Positions 52,041-61,257 of a stretch of DNA of 64,000 nt are shown in pieces; the first letter of the stretch is position 1; each line of letters opens with the position of its first letter. Origin of the DNA: a virus; the IMG/VR virus record IMGVR_UViG_3300025030_000038, positions 372,001-436,000 of that record; one strand, written 5' to 3'. A program made the position numbers and the translations under genes. The notes under the pieces were generated by a model. It was not told the DNA's origin. It saw nothing but the letters and a program-made list of their open reading frames with translations, and ran no database searches.

Positions 52041-52645
52041 GTTCAGGCTCGCCAAGTGGTGCGGTGAACCGTACAGAAAAGCGGGTTGGGCGGATTAAGA
52101 CTGACATCCCCATTGATCGGGTTCTGGCCAAGTACGGCTATGCTGTCGAAGAGGGGACGGACAGGGAGCAACAGTTCTCATGTGATCTTCACGGTGATGG
52201 GACCGACAGTAAGCCATCGGCTCGGTGTTATCCAGATACCAACCAGTTCTACTGCTGGGCTTGTGGGATGAGTCGGGATGCCATTCAGTTGGTGAGAGAG
52301 AAGGAGGGTGTTGGCTTCATGGAGGCCATGGACCTCCTGGAAAAACAATACCAGCTACCCCCGATGTCCTGGGAGGGGGAAGAGAAGGAGGAGACCCCTG
52401 AGAGCCTGCTTGAGTCAATCCTCAGGGAACCCCCACGAGATACCCTGGAGATTGAGTCCTCTCGTGCTAAGAGATTGCTGGATGCCATGACGATGGAGAG
52501 GGCTAAACCACTATCACTGGTGCTTCGATTGTGGGAGCAGTTTGACTATTTGACTGTAATGGCTACCACCAACCCCAATGAGGTACATGGTGCAATGAGC
52601 AAGTTGGTCAAGAGGCTGGTTGAGGAATCGGGGAACACGCAATGA
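52022..52645 (+). CDS. Primase-like CHC2 zinc-finger protein without a TOPRIM domain
   Basis: The 207-aa protein has a CHC2-type zinc finger: FSCDLHGDGTDSKPSARCYP, then FYCWACGMSRDAIQLV (ligands about C54, H57, C78, C81). This is followed by a helical segment GFMEAMDLLEKQY, the family pattern of DnaG/T7 primase N-termini. The TOPRIM/RNA-polymerase part is absent; residues 110-207 are Glu/Ser-rich and helical. It may recognise template for a separate catalytic subunit not in this window. The start at 52022 overlaps the previous gene by 19 bases. A GTG at about 52064 is an alternative. Confidence 0.75.
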   Translation: MRGALLSSGSPSGAVNRTEKRVGRIKTDIPIDRVLAKYGYAVEEGTDREQQFSCDLHGDGTDSKPSARCYPDTNQFYCWACGMSRDAIQLVREKEGVGFMEAMDLLEKQYQLPPMSWEGEEKEETPESLLESILREPPRDTLEIESSRAKRLLDAMTMERAKPLSLVLRLWEQFDYLTVMATTNPNEVHGAMSKLVKRLVEESGNTQ

Positions 52646-53070
52646 CAGGAATCGTTACCACCAAGCTGCCAGATCTAGCTTGGGGGGAGCCAACTATAGC
52701 CCGGGTTATTCCTTACGGGGATGACCGGTGGGGGCAGTTTCGGTTTCTAGTGGGCACTGATTGGGAGCCACTGTTTCCGTTGGTCCCTGATGGCATCCTG
52801 GATCAAGCCCTGAGAGGTTATGTCACCCCCTTGATGCGGATACTGGGGCCTCCACCTAAGGCCCTTGTGAAGAGGTTGCCAATGGCGGATACCTTGTGCA
52901 TGAACAGGAAGTCCTGTATCTCCTATGTGCCTTCCAAATGTGTCCCCAGTCCCACCACACCGGACTGCTGGGAGGCTGAAGTGTTCCCTGAGAATAGGAG
53001 CCTCATCAACAACCTAGTAATGCTCTGGCGTGATGGGATTGTGGTCATCATTACGGTCCCGGAAGAGTAA
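52642..53070 (+). CDS. Hypothetical protein
   Basis: The ATG is in an ATGA overlap with the primase-like gene. The 142-aa product is mixed alpha/beta, with VIPYGDDRWGQFRFLVG and several Cys residues (CMNRKSCISYVPSKC) in the second half that could bind metal. It ends VVIITVPEE. It has no signal peptide. It lies between the primase-like and polymerase genes. I do not recognise the family. Confidence 0.6.
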   Translation: MTGIVTTKLPDLAWGEPTIARVIPYGDDRWGQFRFLVGTDWEPLFPLVPDGILDQALRGYVTPLMRILGPPPKALVKRLPMADTLCMNRKSCISYVPSKCVPSPTTPDCWEAEVFPENRSLINNLVMLWRDGIVVIITVPEE

Positions 53071-53090
53071 GCAGAGGAGAGGTTGGCTTA

Positions 53091-53264
53091 ATGTCACAAA
53101 AAGTCGCTTTCACCGTGGTGGCAAGATATCGGGGGGATGCCCCAGACGATGGCTATATTGAGACAATCCGAAGGCACCTGGAGAATGCTTTGGAGGTAGA
53201 GAATGCCCGTCTCAGTATGAATTTCGTACTTCGCATTGAGGAGCAAGAATCCACACATGTCTGA
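53091..53264 (+). CDS. Small hypothetical protein, 57 aa
   Basis: An ORF reads MSQKVAFTVVARYRGDAPDD, then GYIETIRRHLENALEVENAR and a short end. A GAGGAGAGG site lies about 8 bases upstream of the ATG. The stop overlaps the start of the polymerase by 8 bases, which supports coupled translation. It has a beta strand followed by a helix and no known motif. Confidence 0.6.
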   Translation: MSQKVAFTVVARYRGDAPDDGYIETIRRHLENALEVENARLSMNFVLRIEEQESTHV

Positions 53265-56200
53265 CGTTTTCTCGTTTCTGGAGGATGCCAATACCCTCAA
53301 GATCACCCCAAAGCCATGGATGACCAGTGGTAAGTTCCAGTTGGTCCGAGTGACTGCTGATGCCCTACCAGGGGTCATTGATGCCTGTATGGCATCTGGC
53401 CTCTACTCACTGGACCTGGAGACAACTGGGCTTGACACAAGGGTTTTCGATGGGGAGACCAATTCCAAGATCGTTGGGTGCTGTCTTTCTCCTGACGGTA
53501 AGACCGGCTACTACATCCCCCTTCGGCACAAGAAGGGGGTCGAGCACAATATTCCCTGGTCCGCGTTCCGCCGGGAGTTGTCTCGTCTAGTTGCAAGTCC
53601 CGCCAGGGCTATTTTCCATAATGGTAAGTTCGACCAGGAGTTCCTTCAGTTCAATGGTGGGGAGCCTATTGGCGAGTGGGATGAGGCTGGTAAGTGGGAG
53701 GACACGCTCATCCTGGCATACTTGAGGGATACACGGGCTAAGAAGAAGGGATTGAAGCACCTAGCTCAAACCGAGCTGGGTATGGAGATGTTGGAGCTTG
53801 AGGAGCTTTTCCCAGAGGGCACCAAGAATTTGGACTTCTCAGAGTTGGACCCCTCGTGGGAGCCGATGATCTGGTATGCTGCATCGGATGCAATCTGTAC
53901 ATGGCTCCTGTATGAAAAGCTGGCCCCACAGGTATTGACGCCGGACGATGGGGTCAAAGGTCAGAAGTTCATCTACGACGTGGAGAGGCTCTGTGTGGCA
54001 GCTACCCGGTGGATGGAGCGCCCCAGGGTTCTAATGGACCAGGAGAAGGCCCGGGAGTTGATTAGAATTGGCCAGCGGGAATGGGTCTCATCTCTCCAGG
54101 AGGTGTATGGGTCGGCATCGGAGATTGTTGGCCGGGATATTAGGCCCGGGTACTACAAGCTCATGATGGGCACCATTGAGGCCAAGGAATCGGATCTCAC
54201 TTCTTGGAGAATGACCCTCGCATCCCTCAAGTTTGATCCAGATGTGGTGAGCCCCTCCTATATGGAGTTGGTCATTCAGGCTCGGTCAGAGTCGGACAAG
54301 CATGAGTTGGATCCCGTGGTCAAGGAGGGCAAAAAGGTCAAAGTACAGACCCTCACGAAGAGGGTCCTGTCAATGGTCAACAAGGGAGCCATGGAAGAGG
54401 TTGACTTCCCATTTGTGTATGATGTGCTCTCACCGGAGCAACTGGGCAGTCTCCTACGTGAGTGCAAGGTTCCTGGATTGACTGCTACGGAGAAGTCCGG
54501 TCAGGTGGCTACCAATCAGGATGAACTGGAACGTGTGCTTGAGGAAGCTGGGGACAAGTTTCCTTTTGCCACCAAGATCAAAAGGTTCCGGGAAATCTCC
54601 AAGGCCTTGTCGACCTATTTGCTCCCAATCATTGAGGATTGTGCTCCTGATGGTAGTTTGAGGGCTCACTTCAATGCGCACAAGATTGACACTGGCAGAT
54701 TCTGTGTTTCAGCCACCAAAGACAAAGATAAACGGGCACTTGATGGTGGGACGAGATTCCCCTTCCATGGCACACCAGCCACCTATGACCCGAAGCGGCC
54801 CGAGTGTTTGGCCCGCATTCGAGAGTGCATTATTGCAAGGCCCGGGAAGATTTTGTGCGCGATCGACTATTCTGGAGTCGAGCTGCGGATAGTAAGTAAC
54901 TTGTCCTATGAACCCAAGTGGCTCCGAGAGTTCTTCCACTGTTCTGGATGTGACCATATGTTTGCGGGAGGAGACGGGACATGTACCCCTGAAGCCCCAC
55001 CTCCATATTGTCCCACCTGTGGTAGTGACAAGATAGGGGACCTCCACACCCTTACTGGATTGGCAATATTCGGAGCGGACGCTATTAACCGGGCTGACTG
55101 GAAGAAGCTGAGGGGAGATTCCAAATGTGTGCACCCAGATACTTTAGTGGTTCGTCCGGAGGGGGTTCATACTATTGGAGGGGTGGTGGGTGTGGGAGCA
55201 CCAGACACCTTTGTGTCTTCATCCGGGTCAGTTTGGGCAGGGGAAACTTGGGCCCCAATAATGGAGAATTACTACGGGGATGTCAAGCCCTTATATCATG
55301 TGGTCACAACTCATGGTATCTTGACATGTTCCGATAACCATGGCATCAAGTTGGCCGATGGGAGTGTGAAGACGCTGCATGAGGGGTTGGGGAGGGGGGA
55401 CTATTTAGCAGTGCCTACAAGTATGCCCCTGATTTCTGACCTTCCATTCGAACCCATTCAGATTAAACTGAACGAGTGTGTCCCGCCTTGCATATATACC
55501 CCAAACTACGCAATGGCATATTTCGCTGGGCTGATATCAGGAGACGGGGCTACTCGCACCGCAAGTAGCATGATTGTTCATGGTCATATTGATAAGGTAG
55601 ACCGGCTGGGGGTACCTTACCGGCTGTGGCAGGACATTCTTGTGGGTACCTGCAATGATTTGGGGCTTAAACCGGTTAGACGACCCGAAGGTGTCTATCT
55701 GGGTAGTGCCATTTTGGCTAGATTTTTAGAACACCTTGGTTTGGTGTTTGAGTGCCAGGGGGTTGGAAAGGGTAAAGCAAACCGGACACTCCGTATTCCA
55801 CCTTGGGTGCTAAAATCAGGGCCTAAGGCTATATACCGCTTCCTTGGTGGTCTGATGGATACAGATGGTACTGTGGCCGTGGACGGGGCGGCATCTATTA
55901 CCACCAAGGACGCCATCTTTGCCGGTCAGATAGCGGCAGTGCTGCAAGCCTGCGGTAAGCATGTCGTGGTAGAGCCTTCCTGGAACAAAACATATCGGCG
56001 GTGGTATTATCGAGTCCACCTTCCAACGTCACACTCGTATTTTCTTAAGCAGTATATGAAGCACCCGGGAAAGATTGCTCGATTGCGGAAGATTCCCATA
56101 GGGAGGTTGAAGGTTACAAATCAGATCATCAGGGTTATTCCGGCAACTAAAGGGCTCTGTGTGGATTTTCATCTGGGTACTAGTTCTCATCTCTATTGGG

Positions 56201-58512
56201 CCAATGGGATCATAACGCATAATAGCTGCAATTTTGCCCTCTGTTACGGGGGTGGTGGGAATGCTGTAGTCAATGCGGTGGGGTGCGACAAGAACGAGGG
56301 CTGGCGCATCAAGAACGAGTTTGACAAAACCTACAAGGTGCTTGCCGGATGGTGGGTAGAGAAGCACAAGTTTGCCAGAAAACACAAATTTGTAACCACT
56401 GCATTTGGTCGGCGTCTTCCGATGCCAGACATTGATCATGCTATGGGTGGGATCAAGTCCAAGGCTGAGCGAAACTCAGTGAACAGCCCCGTTCAAGGCT
56501 GCCTCCATCCCGAGAGCAGAATTCCAACGTCCCTTGGTCTGCTCACCCTCCAGGAATTGTGGGATAGGCAGTCCGCAGGAGAGTTCAATGGGTTTGATGT
56601 CTGGACAGGAAAGGCATGGGCACCTGGAAGAGTGTTGTTCTCGGGGGAAAAACTCCTCAGGACTACAACTTTTGAAAGTGGGAAGATAACCCAGACCAGC
56701 CCTGAGCATCTGTTTAGGGTATGGGCATCCCAGGGATTTAAGTGGGTACCCCAGGAAGACCTCCAGATAGGGGATTGGGTAGCTACAGGGGCAATGCCAA
56801 TAGAGTGGGGTGTCCCTAAGTATCAATATAGGTCGGAGGCCCGACCGCAAGAGGGTCACCTGTTCAACAAGGGCATGACGGCCCACAACTCCAAGTCTTT
56901 CTTAATTGATGGAAATCACCCAGACTTGTGGGAGTTTCTGGGGATGGTTTACGGAGATGGGTCGATTGGTAAAGAGAATCTGATCGTACATGTGGGGGAG
57001 AACCGAGATTACCCGGAGTTCTCATCTCAAGTATATGCAAACTCATGGGTAGTGCGACTCAATCAATTTTTGAATGCAGGCGCTATTGCCCGTAAGAAGG
57101 TGACTAAAGAAGGAACCACAAAAAAGGGTGCTCCCTACCTTCCCATGTGGGAGATAAAGGTCCACAATAAGGAATTCCGCACCTTCTGTAGGGATGTTTT
57201 GGGGGTATTAGACCAAAATACCTACACCAAGCGGTTCCCCCGTGCTGTGTGGTCTGAGTCAAAGGAGAACCGGGCAGCATTTCTACGGGGATACTTCAGC
57301 GCAGATGGGACAGTGAGCGAGGACACAAGGGGGTCCTTGGACAGCTCTATTGGATTTTCGGTAAGGAGCACAAACCAGGGCTTGCTCAAGGACACACAGG
57401 ATCTATTGGGTACCCTAGGAATACGGGCAAATTATACCCCCAGATCTTTGCGCACAACTGTTCTGGATAGATGGGCATTTAGAGAGCAGGTGGGATACAA
57501 CATAGACTTCAAAACAGAACGGGCCATGGACATGGTATTGTGCCCACAGTCGTCCAACAAATACTTCATGCCTCCTGATTTGACTAGTTGGATTGGTGGG
57601 GTAGTGAAGGCATCCACTGTGGCCTATGGCCCTTTGGCTTCCGATAAAAAGTCCGCAGTTCTGAGGCTAGTGGCGGGGTCCGGGAGTAAACCACAGTGCC
57701 TGAAGTACCTGGATATGGTTCCTGAGGTGGAGGTTCCAACAGGGATGCAATTTGCCCTGGGGTATAACTATGAACGAGTCACCAAGAAGTCCAATGACAT
57801 GGGCCTAGTCACCATGTATGACATCGAAGTGTTTGATGATGACCATGCTTTCGTGTGTGATGGGGTGATTACTCATAACACAAGTGCTGACATCACCAAA
57901 CTGGCAATGGGGCTCATCTATAAGGAGTGCAAGAAGCGAGACTGGCTTGAGAAGGTCCACATGCTTCTCACGATGCATGACGAGCTTGTATTCGAGATTG
58001 ATAAGGACATCCTAGAAGAGGCCCTTGACACGTTTGTGCCTATTATGTGTCGCAACAAGGCTATCCTGAACCTCAAGTGGCCCGTCCCATTGACATCCGA
58101 TGTAGAGATGGGGATGGATTGGACCGTGCATTGGAACCTCAAAGAGATGCGTAGGGATGGGGTCTGCCCCCCTGAACTAGAGGGCTGTTTCAAGGGGTTG
58201 GTCCCGAAGGATAAGAAGGTGGTATCTCCTCCTGAGGCTCAGGGGACCACTTTGGAAAGGGCATCGTCATCCCCGAAGACAACCACACCCCAGTCCAAGC
58301 CACCTTCCTCGCCCCCCAAGGATGGTCCAGTCAGGATCTATCAGCTCAAGTCCCTTGGGTTGAGTGAGTTGGAGCCTTTGGCCAGGATCATGGCGGGCGG
58401 GTCCCCCAATGCACCAGCCAGACTCAGGGTGCTGGATCCAGAGGGGGGGGACATTACAGGGGTACTGTCTACCGTGTGGGGCGGTACAATACCTAACGTG
58501 GAGCTAGAATGA
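53257..58512 (+). CDS. Family A DNA polymerase with two inteins
   Basis: I start at ATG 53257 (MSDVFSFLED), upstream of which GAGGAG lies at about 53238. The precursor is 1751 aa and mature about 925 aa. The 3'-5' exonuclease shows Asp53/Glu55 in SLDLETTG, then NGKFDQEF and YAASDAICTWLLYE. Motif A is AIDYSGVELRI (Asp537), the O-helix is RGDSK/SCNFALCYGGG, and motif C is MHDELVFE. The inteins sit in the O-helix and the PVQG/TSAD site. Between motif A and the O-helix there is an extra zinc-ribbon-like insert CSGCDHMF ... YCPTCGSDK. A ~110-aa Pro/Ser/Thr-rich C-terminal extension follows. Confidence 0.9.
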   Translation: MSDVFSFLEDANTLKITPKPWMTSGKFQLVRVTADALPGVIDACMASGLYSLDLETTGLDTRVFDGETNSKIVGCCLSPDGKTGYYIPLRHKKGVEHNIPWSAFRRELSRLVASPARAIFHNGKFDQEFLQFNGGEPIGEWDEAGKWEDTLILAYLRDTRAKKKGLKHLAQTELGMEMLELEELFPEGTKNLDFSELDPSWEPMIWYAASDAICTWLLYEKLAPQVLTPDDGVKGQKFIYDVERLCVAATRWMERPRVLMDQEKARELIRIGQREWVSSLQEVYGSASEIVGRDIRPGYYKLMMGTIEAKESDLTSWRMTLASLKFDPDVVSPSYMELVIQARSESDKHELDPVVKEGKKVKVQTLTKRVLSMVNKGAMEEVDFPFVYDVLSPEQLGSLLRECKVPGLTATEKSGQVATNQDELERVLEEAGDKFPFATKIKRFREISKALSTYLLPIIEDCAPDGSLRAHFNAHKIDTGRFCVSATKDKDKRALDGGTRFPFHGTPATYDPKRPECLARIRECIIARPGKILCAIDYSGVELRIVSNLSYEPKWLREFFHCSGCDHMFAGGDGTCTPEAPPPYCPTCGSDKIGDLHTLTGLAIFGADAINRADWKKLRGDSKCVHPDTLVVRPEGVHTIGGVVGVGAPDTFVSSSGSVWAGETWAPIMENYYGDVKPLYHVVTTHGILTCSDNHGIKLADGSVKTLHEGLGRGDYLAVPTSMPLISDLPFEPIQIKLNECVPPCIYTPNYAMAYFAGLISGDGATRTASSMIVHGHIDKVDRLGVPYRLWQDILVGTCNDLGLKPVRRPEGVYLGSAILARFLEHLGLVFECQGVGKGKANRTLRIPPWVLKSGPKAIYRFLGGLMDTDGTVAVDGAASITTKDAIFAGQIAAVLQACGKHVVVEPSWNKTYRRWYYRVHLPTSHSYFLKQYMKHPGKIARLRKIPIGRLKVTNQIIRVIPATKGLCVDFHLGTSSHLYWANGIITHNSCNFALCYGGGGNAVVNAVGCDKNEGWRIKNEFDKTYKVLAGWWVEKHKFARKHKFVTTAFGRRLPMPDIDHAMGGIKSKAERNSVNSPVQGCLHPESRIPTSLGLLTLQELWDRQSAGEFNGFDVWTGKAWAPGRVLFSGEKLLRTTTFESGKITQTSPEHLFRVWASQGFKWVPQEDLQIGDWVATGAMPIEWGVPKYQYRSEARPQEGHLFNKGMTAHNSKSFLIDGNHPDLWEFLGMVYGDGSIGKENLIVHVGENRDYPEFSSQVYANSWVVRLNQFLNAGAIARKKVTKEGTTKKGAPYLPMWEIKVHNKEFRTFCRDVLGVLDQNTYTKRFPRAVWSESKENRAAFLRGYFSADGTVSEDTRGSLDSSIGFSVRSTNQGLLKDTQDLLGTLGIRANYTPRSLRTTVLDRWAFREQVGYNIDFKTERAMDMVLCPQSSNKYFMPPDLTSWIGGVVKASTVAYGPLASDKKSAVLRLVAGSGSKPQCLKYLDMVPEVEVPTGMQFALGYNYERVTKKSNDMGLVTMYDIEVFDDDHAFVCDGVITHNTSADITKLAMGLIYKECKKRDWLEKVHMLLTMHDELVFEIDKDILEEALDTFVPIMCRNKAILNLKWPVPLTSDVEMGMDWTVHWNLKEMRRDGVCPPELEGCFKGLVPKDKKVVSPPEAQGTTLERASSSPKTTTPQSKPPSSPPKDGPVRIYQLKSLGLSELEPLARIMAGGSPNAPARLRVLDPEGGDITGVLSTVWGGTIPNVELE
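55126..56223 (+). mobile_element. Intein 1 in the DNA polymerase, O-helix site
   Basis: The 366-aa intein begins at Cys1 (CVHPDTLVVRPEGVHT), ends WANGIITHN and is followed by Ser+1. It splits the polymerase O-helix after RGDSK. It contains YFAGLISGDGAT and FLGGLMDTDGTVA, the two LAGLIDADG-like motifs. Confidence 0.9.
56500..57879 (+). mobile_element. Intein 2 in the DNA polymerase, PVQG/T site
   Basis: The 460-aa intein begins at Cys1 (CLHPESRIPTSLGLLT), ends VCDGVITHN and is followed by Thr+1 (TSADITKLAMG). It splits the conserved NSPVQG/T motif. It has FLGMVYGDGSIG and AAFLRGYFSADGTV. Confidence 0.9.
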
Positions 58513-58835
58513 CCATCGAAGAGCGATTGGATGAGTTGGAGCGGAATGTCCATAGTGTGGCCGAAGTGGTTGCCGGAACTGCCGACGACACTTTGCGGGT
58601 GTGTATCGCCATGGAGGAACTCTCTAATGCGGGGGCCATTCCGGAGATCCCGTGGGACCTAGCCACTGCAATGGTGGAGTTGCATCATGCCCGATTTGCC
58701 AAGGACAATGGGGGGGAGTCCACAACTGATGTGCCCCTGGAGGCTCAGATTGAACAGATAGAGGCTCGGATTACAGAGCTTCGGACGGAATTGGTCAAGC
58801 GGTTGACCCCAAGGGAGGATGCCCTCAATGAATAG
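58509..58835 (+). CDS. Small coiled-coil hypothetical protein
   Basis: The 108-aa protein begins in an ATGA overlap with the polymerase stop. The start is IEERLDELERNVHSVAEVV and the end has QIEQIEARITELRTELVKRL, so both parts have heptad-like spacing. It may be a polymerase-associated or structural helical protein. Nothing enzymatic was seen. It overlaps the following small gene by 8 bases. Confidence 0.6.
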   Translation: MTIEERLDELERNVHSVAEVVAGTADDTLRVCIAMEELSNAGAIPEIPWDLATAMVELHHARFAKDNGGESTTDVPLEAQIEQIEARITELRTELVKRLTPREDALNE

Positions 58836-59046
58836 GTGTGGACAGAAGCCACTAGATGGTATTGGTGGCAGGTGCACTCGTATGCCTCACAGCACTGGAC
58901 CTTGTGCCCATCCTGCCCATGAGGAGTCCTGGAAACGACGTGCCAATCGATGGCTTCTTGACCAATGGTTTGATGGGGGCACTATTCGTTTAGGGATCGC
59001 CAAGGCCGTGTGGTGTATAGCTGATACTCGTGGTTGGTGGTCCTGA
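58828..59046 (+). CDS. Small Cys-rich hypothetical protein, 72 aa
   Basis: I choose ATG 58828, which overlaps the previous stop. An ATG at 58819 is also in frame. The product has CGQKPLDGIGGRCTRMPHST and then CAHPAHEE, with Cys and His that may form a metal site. The C-terminal half is Trp-rich (RANRWLLDQW, AVWCIADTRGWWS). It precedes a TGATG overlap. The gene is small and unassigned. Confidence 0.55.
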   Translation: MNRCGQKPLDGIGGRCTRMPHSTGPCAHPAHEESWKRRANRWLLDQWFDGGTIRLGIAKAVWCIADTRGWWS

Positions 59047-59708
59047 TGCCAGATCCAAAGCGTAAACTGGACCTGCTGTCCGAATGTAACGACCAGCACG
59101 TCCCCCCAAATGACTTCAAGCAGACATTCTGCAAGCGGTGTCGGAACCCCACTTGTGTCAATGCGGGCTGGCAAGGCTCAAATTTCCAAGAGAGAATTTC
59201 TACGCAAAAAGACCGTCTAATCATCAATCCCCAGTTTGCCAGCCCTGAGGATCATCAGTTTGATCCCTTTCGGGCCATGCACTTCCTTGAAGTCGCCGCA
59301 GAGGCCTTGTCAATCAGGTCTCCCGGGTCTGACTCATGGGATGCTCCTGGGGTCCATCTGGCAAGCCCAGATCAGAGCACCAATACCTCACAGGTGGTGG
59401 AGGATGCTGTTTCGAAGCTCAATGAGGCCAGGGGGAAGCCAGCTAAACCAGCAAAGCCTGTCAAGGAACGTTTGCCCCCAGCAGCCCCAGAGCCGGAGCG
59501 GGTCCTCAAGCCTGTAGTCAAGCCCTTGTCGGCGGAGACAAGGGTGGCCAATACCGCCTTCCCTGATGAAGGTGTAATGCTGGATGGTTCACCACCCCCG
59601 TCTCCTGTAGGGGCGGCCAGGGGTGCCCTTGTGGCGGTAGACCCATGGGCACCTGTTGTGGTGGAAAACAAGGTTCCTGTGGGAGCCAAAATCAAGATGG
59701 GTCAGTGA
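59046..59708 (+). CDS. Hypothetical protein with a Cys cluster and Pro-rich tail
   Basis: The ATG at 59046 shares a base with the previous TGA. The 220-aa protein begins MPDPKRKLDLLSE. It has a compact Cys motif FCKRCRNPTCVNAGW (residues about 28-42) and a Pro/Ala/Lys-rich low-complexity region (residues about 125-165), ending in AKIKMGQ. A zinc-binding N-terminal domain with a flexible tail is the best description. It lies directly before the second methyltransferase. No family recognised. Confidence 0.6.
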   Translation: MPDPKRKLDLLSECNDQHVPPNDFKQTFCKRCRNPTCVNAGWQGSNFQERISTQKDRLIINPQFASPEDHQFDPFRAMHFLEVAAEALSIRSPGSDSWDAPGVHLASPDQSTNTSQVVEDAVSKLNEARGKPAKPAKPVKERLPPAAPEPERVLKPVVKPLSAETRVANTAFPDEGVMLDGSPPPSPVGAARGALVAVDPWAPVVVENKVPVGAKIKMGQ

Positions 59709-59709
59709 C

Positions 59710-61257
59710 ATGAACGTGAATGAACGATGCAGGCTTGAGTTGGGGGATTGCCTGGAAGTCCTCAAGACCCTTCCGGATGACTCCGTGGACTCTGTTGTGA
59801 CTGACCCTCCGTATCTCATTTCGTTCATGGGGTCAAAATGGGACACTGACAAGGGCAACATTGCAGCTGACCCTAAGTTCTGGGCCGAGGTGTTGCGGGT
59901 CCTGAAGCCTGGGGGTTATTTGTTGGCCTTCGGTGCCACTAGAACTTATCACCGTATGACCTGTGCCATAGAGGGCGCTGGATTTTCCATAAGGGACTCA
60001 ATTCATTGGACTTTTGGGTCAGGATGGCCGAAGGGAATTGATGTCAGCAAGGCCATTGACGGCTACCTTCAACAGGGGCGGTCGGATAGTATTGCTCTTC
60101 GGGAAGTGAACGAAACTCGACCTGGGGAGGCTGATACTCGTCCCTCAACTTTGAATGGCCATAGGGGATATGTCGGGGCTGAGGATGAAGGTCCCTCAGA
60201 GAAGAGGGATGAGCCCTCTACTCCCGAGGCCAAGCAATGGGATGGATGGAATAGCAGCCTCAAGCCTGGACATGAACCAATAGTCATGGCTCGCAAGCCC
60301 CTAAGAGAACTCACCATAGCCGCTCAGGTCCTCAAGACAGGAACGGGGGCACTGAACATTGATGCCTGTAGGATTGCTGGTCAGCCAAGGGCCACGGGAA
60401 CCGTGGCCCTGCATAGGGATAGCAGTGGGGTGAATGGCATCTATGGGCTGGATAAGAGGTTGGATAGGAACCAGACATATGACGCCAATTTGCCCAATGG
60501 GAGATGGCCAACCAATTGGGTAATGACTCACTCCGCTGATTGTCAATGCGTGGGTACAAGGAAGGTGAGAGATGGCGGTGGTGGGGTGGCACCCCATAAG
60601 GATCCTGGGGTCATTGCGGGGAACCATTCTGGCTTCCATGAGGTGGCTGGGGAGAGGACTAGGGCCCGTTTCAATTACATAGGACCAGATGGGACCGAAG
60701 AGATAGAGAAGTGGGACTGCGTGGAGGGATGCCCGGTTGCAGAGATGGATAGGCAGAGTGGCACTTTGACCAGTGGATCTAAGTCCGGGCATCGTAATGA
60801 ACCCAAGACGAAGAATGCCTTTGGGAAGTTTGAGCTACGGGATGAGGCCCCCAGCGAAGGAGACTCCGGGGGGGCCAGCCGGTTCTTCCCTGTGACATCC
60901 TGGGAGCCTGAGGATTTTGCGGTGTTCCGGTATGTGGCCAAGGCATCCAGGAGTGACCGTGGGGAGGGGAACAATCACCCCACCGTAAAACCAAAAAGCC
61001 TAATGATTTGGCTTACTTCTTTGGTCACACAGCCGGGGGGAACTGTCTTGGACCCTTTTCTGGGCAGTGGCACCACGGGTGTGGCGGCACTACAAGCAGG
61101 CTTCCAATTCATTGGGATTGAGAAGGAGGAGGAGTACTTCGGGATCGCTAAGGAACGTATTGAGAACTACAACAAGCCAGCCGTCAAACCACCCAAGGCT
61201 CCCAAGGGACCCGATGCGGAGGAACTGATTGGCGGGTCCATCCTCGACCTGTTCTAA
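59710..61257 (+). CDS. Second DNA N4/N6 methyltransferase, paralogue of the first
   Basis: The start at ATG 59710 follows the previous stop directly. The 515-aa enzyme shares its plan with the protein at 49384: DPPYLIS near the N-terminus, HWTFGSGWPKGIDVSKAID, the CVEGCPVAEMDRQSG element, SGGASRFFP, VFRYVAKASRSD, NHPTVKPKSLM and DPFLGSGTTGVAA. The order is IV before I, i.e. beta-class. The C-terminus is GGSILDLF. Two methyltransferases with the same plan suggest different target sites. The gene end overlaps the reverse-strand gene by 4 bases. Confidence 0.85.
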   Translation: MNVNERCRLELGDCLEVLKTLPDDSVDSVVTDPPYLISFMGSKWDTDKGNIAADPKFWAEVLRVLKPGGYLLAFGATRTYHRMTCAIEGAGFSIRDSIHWTFGSGWPKGIDVSKAIDGYLQQGRSDSIALREVNETRPGEADTRPSTLNGHRGYVGAEDEGPSEKRDEPSTPEAKQWDGWNSSLKPGHEPIVMARKPLRELTIAAQVLKTGTGALNIDACRIAGQPRATGTVALHRDSSGVNGIYGLDKRLDRNQTYDANLPNGRWPTNWVMTHSADCQCVGTRKVRDGGGGVAPHKDPGVIAGNHSGFHEVAGERTRARFNYIGPDGTEEIEKWDCVEGCPVAEMDRQSGTLTSGSKSGHRNEPKTKNAFGKFELRDEAPSEGDSGGASRFFPVTSWEPEDFAVFRYVAKASRSDRGEGNNHPTVKPKSLMIWLTSLVTQPGGTVLDPFLGSGTTGVAALQAGFQFIGIEKEEEYFGIAKERIENYNKPAVKPPKAPKGPDAEELIGGSILDLF

